This document shows, in pieces, positions 5,709-8,681 of a DNA stretch of 8,681 bases (within the stretch, counting starts at the first letter, position 1; each line of letters opens with the position of its first letter). Below the pieces are notes generated by a model. The model searched no databases. It saw only the letters and a program-made list of their open reading frames with translations, and had not been told where the DNA came from. The position numbers and the translations under genes were made by a program. This DNA is from Nitrospira sp. (GTDB lineage: Bacteria > Nitrospirota > Nitrospiria > Nitrospirales > Nitrospiraceae). The stretch spans positions 1 through 8,681 of the forward strand of contig VGXD01000071.1 of assembly GCA_016873525.1 (NCBI GenBank), read 5' to 3'.

Positions 5709-6080
5709 TCAGCATCCTTCCAAGGGATAGCCGGCCTCGCGCCAAGCCTTGATTCCCCCGTCCATCGAGACCACCTTTGTATACCCCATCCGCCTGAGGC
5801 TCTCCGCCGCCAGGGCGGATCGATACCCGCCGCCGCAATAGAGAATGATCTCGGCTTGGGTATCGGCAATCACGCCTTCGATGTCGCGCTCCAAGATGCC
5901 CCGCCCAAGGTGCAGCGCCCCCTTGGCATGGCCCTTGGCAAATTCATGGTCTTCCCTCACGTCGATGAAATGAAACGGTTCTCCCCGATCCAGCTTCGCC
6001 TTGACCTCCGCAACCGTACACTCCTTGATCCCCCGCTTGGCGGCTTCGACCAGTTTGAGAAACCCCGGGTGATGGTTCAC
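5709..6080 (-). CDS. Single-domain rhodanese (sulfurtransferase)
   Basis: This 123-residue protein has one rhodanese domain, which carries sulfur as a cysteine persulfide. An N-terminal segment (H-H-P-G-F-L-K-L-V-E-A-A-K) common in small rhodanese-like proteins precedes the domain. Landmarks are F-I-D-V-R-E-D-H-E-F-A-K-G-H (38-51), the active-site loop C82-G-G-G-Y-R-S and the closing M-D-G-G-I-K-A-W (106-113). Cys82 is present, so the protein should be catalytically competent. The sulfur donor and acceptor are unknown. There is no signal peptide, so it is cytoplasmic. GTG 6078-6080 is chosen because AAGGAGG lies 6 nt upstream; upstream reading in this frame is Arg-rich shadow of the preceding gene. 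It begins 25 nt after the radical SAM gene and is probably cotranscribed with it. Confidence 0.9.
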   Translation of the reverse strand: MNHHPGFLKLVEAAKRGIKECTVAEVKAKLDRGEPFHFIDVREDHEFAKGHAKGALHLGRGILERDIEGVIADTQAEIILYCGGGYRSALAAESLRRMGYTKVVSMDGGIKAWREAGYPLEGC

Positions 6081-6081
6081 G

Positions 6082-6093
6082 CTCCTCCTCCTT
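6082..6093 (-). promoter_or_regulatory. Strong Shine-Dalgarno that fixes the rhodanese GTG start
   Basis: On the minus strand the sequence AAGGAGGAGGAG (6093-6082) ends one base before GTG 6080-6078. Its AAGGAGG core is 6 nt from the start codon, an ideal distance. It lies wholly in the 25-nt gap after the radical SAM stop codon and shows that translation starts at GTG. Confidence 0.85.
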
Positions 6094-6105
6094 GATGGCT
6101 TCGCA

Positions 6106-7116
6106 CTAAAATAAGACCCCCTGCTCAGGCCCAGGCCGCCGGAATGTCTGAGGAATGGGCCGGACCTCCTCCTCTGGAAATCCCGCCTTCTTCTTGCCGA
6201 TCTCAAAGAGCCTCTCGACCACGTTCCAGTATTGGCCTTCTCCGCGATGGCGCGCGAAAAACCGCCCCTCCGACCCCTTGCCGCGCATCTCGCCCAGCCG
6301 ATGGGTGATCTTCGCGATCCGGTCCGGAAAAGCCTCCGTCATTCGTTCCAGAAAGACCGGCTCCACATTTCCGGACAGGCGCAGCAACGCAGAGGTCGCG
6401 GCCGTGGCGCCGGCCTCGCGCGAGCGGAGGAGAATCTCCGGAATGTCGTCCTCGTTCAGCCCCGGGATCACCGGCGCGATGGAGACCGCGGTCGGAATGC
6501 CGGCCTTCGAAAGCGCTGCCATCGCCTCCAGCCGCTTGGCGATCGACGGAGCCTGGGGCTCCACCTTGCGGGCGGTCTCGTTGTCCGCGAAGGGGATGCT
6601 GAAGTAGACCTGGACCCACGCCTCATCGTGCAGCCTCCTGAGCAGCTCGATGTCCCGCATAATCAAGGCCGCCTTGGTGATGATCCCGACCGGGTTCTTG
6701 AACTCGGCGCAGACCTCCAGACAGGCTCGCGTGAGCCCATAGGTCGCCTCCAACGGCTGATAGCAGTCGGTATTCCCGGAAAAGACGATCAGTTCTCCCT
6801 TCCAGGACGGCTTGAGCAAGGCCTGGCGCAGCAAGGGCGCCGCCTCAGGCTTGACGATGATTTTCGAGTCGAAATCGGTGCCGGCCCCGAATCCCCAATA
6901 CTCATGGGACGGCCTGGCATAGCAGTAGGCACAAGCGTGGAAACAGCCGCGATAGGGATTCAGGCTCCACCGAAACGGGAGGTCGGGGCTGTCGTTTCGA
7001 CTGAGAATCTCCCTGGTGCTGTCGCGATAGACGTGCAGTTTCACCTGAGCGGGCGCATCCAGCCACTCCCGATACTGCGACTCGAAGGGATTGGGAGGGT
7101 TGGCGATGGTGCGCAT
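6106..7116 (-). CDS. Radical SAM protein, PA0069/Rv2578c type (spore photoproduct lyase-like)
   Basis: This 336-residue protein carries the radical SAM cluster motif R-G-C58-F-H-A-C62-A-Y-C65-Y-A-R-P-S-H-E-Y-W-G, i.e. CX3CX2C for a [4Fe-4S] cluster that cleaves S-adenosylmethionine. The extended P-S-H-E-Y and following G-A-G-T-D-F-D-S-K-I are distinctive of the PA0069/Rv2578c family, relatives of spore photoproduct lyase SplB. A second conserved stretch reads F-S-G-N-T-D-C-Y-Q-P-L-E (112-123). The C-terminal third (Y-W-N-V-V-E-R-L-F, then a Lys/Glu/Pro-rich tail) looks complete. The reaction is not known to me; the organism gives no sign of spores, so DNA photoproduct repair should not be assumed. 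ATG 7116 is supported by AGAGGA 7 nt upstream. The rhodanese gene follows, and serS diverges across a 112-bp gap. Confidence 0.87.
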   Translation of the reverse strand: MRTIANPPNPFESQYREWLDAPAQVKLHVYRDSTREILSRNDSPDLPFRWSLNPYRGCFHACAYCYARPSHEYWGFGAGTDFDSKIIVKPEAAPLLRQALLKPSWKGELIVFSGNTDCYQPLEATYGLTRACLEVCAEFKNPVGIITKAALIMRDIELLRRLHDEAWVQVYFSIPFADNETARKVEPQAPSIAKRLEAMAALSKAGIPTAVSIAPVIPGLNEDDIPEILLRSREAGATAATSALLRLSGNVEPVFLERMTEAFPDRIAKITHRLGEMRGKGSEGRFFARHRGEGQYWNVVERLFEIGKKKAGFPEEEVRPIPQTFRRPGPEQGVLF

Positions 7117-7191
7117 GGGGCCATCCTCTCCCTGCCAAGGAACCTTGTCAAGCCGGCCGGTCCTCCCCTCCCGCCGGTGCGCTGAGAACCA

Positions 7192-7220
7192 TTGACGATT
7201 CCCCGCTCCTCACGTAACAT
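7192..7220 (+). promoter_or_regulatory. Predicted sigma-70-type promoter for serS, leaderless arrangement
   Basis: TTGACG (7192-7197, 5 of 6), an exact 17-nt spacer and TAACAT (7215-7220, 4 of 6) lie directly before serS. The -10 box ends 8 nt before ATG 7229, so the predicted transcription start is within about 2 nt of the start codon. There is no Shine-Dalgarno between them. The rest of the 112-bp gap to the radical SAM gene contains no other clear element. Confidence 0.5.
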
Positions 7221-7228
7221 CCAGTCCC

Positions 7229-8515
7229 ATGCATGATCTTCGGTTCCTTCGTGAAAATTTGGACGGCATCGCGGCGCAGTTGGGCCGGCGCGGCGCAGAC
7301 GTGCCCTGGGAGGACCTGCGCAAGCTGATCCAGGAAAGACGCGACCTGACCACGCAGGTCGAGGACCTCAGACACCAGCTCAAGAAAGGATCCGAGGAAG
7401 TCGGCCGCCTGAAACGGGACAAGCAGCCGGCCGAGTCGGCCATGGCGCAGATGAAGGCCCTCGGCGATCGCATCAAGGCCATCGACGAGAGCCTGCGCGC
7501 CGTCGAGGACCGCCTCGCCGGCCTGGCCTTGCGCATCCCCAACCTGCCGCATCAATCCGTCCCCGTCGGCAAGGACGAAACAGACAATACCGAGCTGCGT
7601 CGTTGGGGCAACCCGCCGACCTTCACGGCCCCGCCCCAAACGCATTGGGACCTGGGCGAGGCGCTCGGCATCCTGGACTTCGAACGCGCCGCCCGTATGG
7701 CCGGAGCCAGGTTCGCAATCTTGGCGGGACTCGGCGCCAGGCTGGAACGGGCGCTCATCAATTACATGGTGGACCTGCACACGGACCGCCACGGCTATCG
7801 GGAAGTGCTGCCGCCCTTCATGGTCAATCGTGCGGCCATGACGGGGACCGGACAACTCCCGAAATTCGAGGAGGATCTGTTCCGCCTCAAAGATGACGAC
7901 TACTTTCTGATTCCCACGGCCGAGGTGCCGCTCACGAATCTGCACCGCGAGGAAATTCTTTCGGACGACCGCCTCCCCATCCGATACACGGCCTATACGC
8001 CTTGCTTCCGACGCGAAGCCGGCTCCTACGGCAAAGACACGCGAGGGCTGATCCGTCAGCATCAGTTCAACAAGGTGGAATTGGTCGTGTTCACCAGGCC
8101 GGAGGAGTCGCACGAGGAGCTGGAGCGCCTCACCGCCCATGCCGAGGCCGTGCTCCAGGGGTTGGGATTACACTATCGCGTCGTCGCCCTCTGCACGGGC
8201 GACATGGGGTTTTCGGCGGCCAAGACCTACGACCTGGAAGTCTGGCTCCCCTCCCAGAATACCTTCCGCGAGATTTCCTCTTGCAGCAACTTCGAATCGT
8301 TCCAGGCCAGACGGGCCGAGATCCGCTACCGCCCCTCGGCCGCCAAGAAGGACAGCAAAACCGACTTCGTCCACACCTTGAATGGGTCCGGCCTGGCCGT
8401 GGGCAGAACCTTGGTGGCGATCCTGGAGAACTACCAGCAGGCCGACGGGTCGGTCCTCATCCCGGAAATTTTGCGGCCCTACCTCGGCGGCATCGAACGA
8501 ATCGAGAAAAGCTAG
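7229..8515 (+). CDS. serS: Seryl-tRNA synthetase
   Basis: This 428-residue class II aminoacyl-tRNA synthetase charges tRNA-Ser, and tRNA-Sec where present, with serine in the cytoplasm. The N-terminal region (about 1-105) is the helical coiled-coil arm that recognises the long variable arm of tRNA-Ser. The catalytic core has motif 1 near 175-195, the serine-site T-A-E-V-P-L (230-235), motif 2 F-R-R-E-A-G-S-Y-G-K-D-T-R-G (260-273) continuing through Q-H-Q-F, and motif 3 G-S-G-L-A-V-G-R-T-L (386-395). Length is normal for bacterial SerRS and all motifs are intact. ATG 7229 gives the standard M-H-D-L-R-F-L-R-E-N opening. It lacks a Shine-Dalgarno and sits just after a promoter-like sequence. A tRNA-Ser gene follows 67 nt after the stop, so enzyme and substrate may share a transcript. 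Confidence 0.97.
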   Translation: MHDLRFLRENLDGIAAQLGRRGADVPWEDLRKLIQERRDLTTQVEDLRHQLKKGSEEVGRLKRDKQPAESAMAQMKALGDRIKAIDESLRAVEDRLAGLALRIPNLPHQSVPVGKDETDNTELRRWGNPPTFTAPPQTHWDLGEALGILDFERAARMAGARFAILAGLGARLERALINYMVDLHTDRHGYREVLPPFMVNRAAMTGTGQLPKFEEDLFRLKDDDYFLIPTAEVPLTNLHREEILSDDRLPIRYTAYTPCFRREAGSYGKDTRGLIRQHQFNKVELVVFTRPEESHEELERLTAHAEAVLQGLGLHYRVVALCTGDMGFSAAKTYDLEVWLPSQNTFREISSCSNFESFQARRAEIRYRPSAAKKDSKTDFVHTLNGSGLAVGRTLVAILENYQQADGSVLIPEILRPYLGGIERIEKS

Positions 8516-8529
8516 GACCGCAGCAAGCG

Positions 8530-8547
8530 GTGGTCTCGCCGGACCAC
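8530..8547 (+). other. Small hairpin between serS and tRNA-Ser
   Basis: A 6-bp inverted repeat (GTGGTC 8530-8535, GACCAC 8542-8547) with a 6-nt loop lies 14 nt after the serS stop codon. It is followed by TCTTC, not a T-run, so it is a poor intrinsic terminator. It could mark the serS 3' end or a processing point on a serS-tRNA transcript. No convincing promoter is seen between it and the tRNA. Confidence 0.3.
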
Positions 8548-8582
8548 TCTTCAAGAGGCCCGGCGCCCAGCAAGCTTGGTAT

Positions 8583-8671
8583 GGAGGGGTGACGGAGCGG
8601 CCGAACGTGCCGGTCTTGAAAACCGGTGTCCGGGAAACTGGACCGTGGGTTCAAATCCCACCCCTCCGCCA
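8583..8671 (+). tRNA. tRNA-Ser (anticodon UGA), with encoded CCA
   Basis: The gene folds as a class II tRNA. Acceptor 5' strand is GGAGGGG (8583-8589), then T8-G9, a 3-bp D-stem ACG/CGT (8592-8594 with 8606-8608), and a 5-bp anticodon stem CCGGT/ACCGG. The loop CTTGAAA has anticodon TGA at 8617-8619, reading UCA. The long variable arm (8628-8643) pairs GTCCGG with CTGGAC around a GAAA tetraloop, as expected for serine. The T-arm is GTGGG-TTCAAAT-CCCAC, the discriminator is G8668 and CCA is encoded (8669-8671). The oddity is that only 11 bases, not 12, lie between T-loop and discriminator. The acceptor therefore has 6 clean pairs, or 7 if C8661 is taken from the T-stem. It follows serS by 67 nt. 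Confidence 0.93.
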
Positions 8672-8681
8672 CAAAGACCGT

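Noticed and set aside
6081..6206. N-terminal extension of the rhodanese frame to 6206
   Set aside because: The added residues are Arg-rich shadow of the radical SAM gene; the GTG at 6080 has an ideal Shine-Dalgarno and matches family length.
7123..7151. TTGACA on the minus strand (7151-7146) as a -35 box for the radical SAM gene
   Set aside because: At 17-nt spacing the -10 would be GAGGAT (3 of 6), overlapping the Shine-Dalgarno; both cannot work as usual, and the Shine-Dalgarno is the better match.
6232..7185. A 317-codon plus-strand open frame opposite the radical SAM gene
   Set aside because: The minus strand encodes the complete radical SAM motif set; the plus frame has Arg/Gly/Leu-rich composition typical of a shadow.
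7148..8140. A 330-codon minus-strand open frame opposite serS
   Set aside because: serS on the plus strand has all SerRS motifs; the antisense frame is an open shadow of GC-rich coding DNA with no recognisable domain.
1..8681. Search by eye for CRISPR repeats, insertion-sequence ends, phage genes, toxin-antitoxin pairs and riboswitches
   Set aside because: No regularly spaced repeats, transposase or integrase motifs, terminal inverted repeats with target duplications, small paired toxin-like frames or recognisable riboswitch cores were seen.

Overview
This 8.7-kb window looks like ordinary chromosome from a GC-rich (about 60% by eye) Gram-negative bacterium. Diderm envelope genes are present: an OmpL/BBP2-type beta-barrel porin and an OmpH/Skp periplasmic chaperone. 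The gene mix and base composition would fit Nitrospira or a relative (phylum Nitrospirota). That assignment is an inference from overall resemblance; no marker here proves it. There are no phage, transposon, CRISPR or plasmid signatures.

Layout, left to right. (1) Positions 1-78 are the last 25 codons of a decarboxylating 6-phosphogluconate dehydrogenase (+). It converges on (2) a minus-strand pair at 1177-156, an SGNH/GDSL esterase followed by a small thioredoxin with an unusual CGGC active site. (3) Divergent from the esterase is a six-TM membrane diguanylate cyclase (1252-2355, +). The 74-bp gap between them holds two oppositely directed sigma-70-like promoters whose -35 boxes overlap. (4) A BBP2-type outer-membrane porin follows (2483-3751, +). 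(5) A clear promoter (3788-3816) drives a two-gene unit of exported proteins, an OmpH/Skp-like chaperone and a SUMF1-domain protein lacking the formylglycine-generating cysteines. It ends at a textbook intrinsic terminator (5628-5670). (6) A minus-strand pair, a PA0069/SPL-like radical SAM protein then a single-domain rhodanese (7116-5709), converges on that terminator. (7) Divergent from it is serS (7229-8515, +), followed 67 nt later by a tRNA-Ser(UGA) gene (8583-8671) near the window end.

Functional themes are envelope biogenesis (porin, OmpH/Skp, exported SUMF1 protein), c-di-GMP signalling, thiol/sulfur chemistry (thioredoxin, rhodanese, radical SAM) and serine translation (SerRS beside its substrate tRNA). 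I did not find a clearly new multi-gene system. The observations most worth checking are the overlapping divergent promoters with a leaderless-type esterase start, a matching leaderless-type arrangement at serS, a tRNA-Ser that appears one base short at the acceptor/T-stem junction, and the cysteine-less SUMF1 protein paired with an OmpH chaperone.
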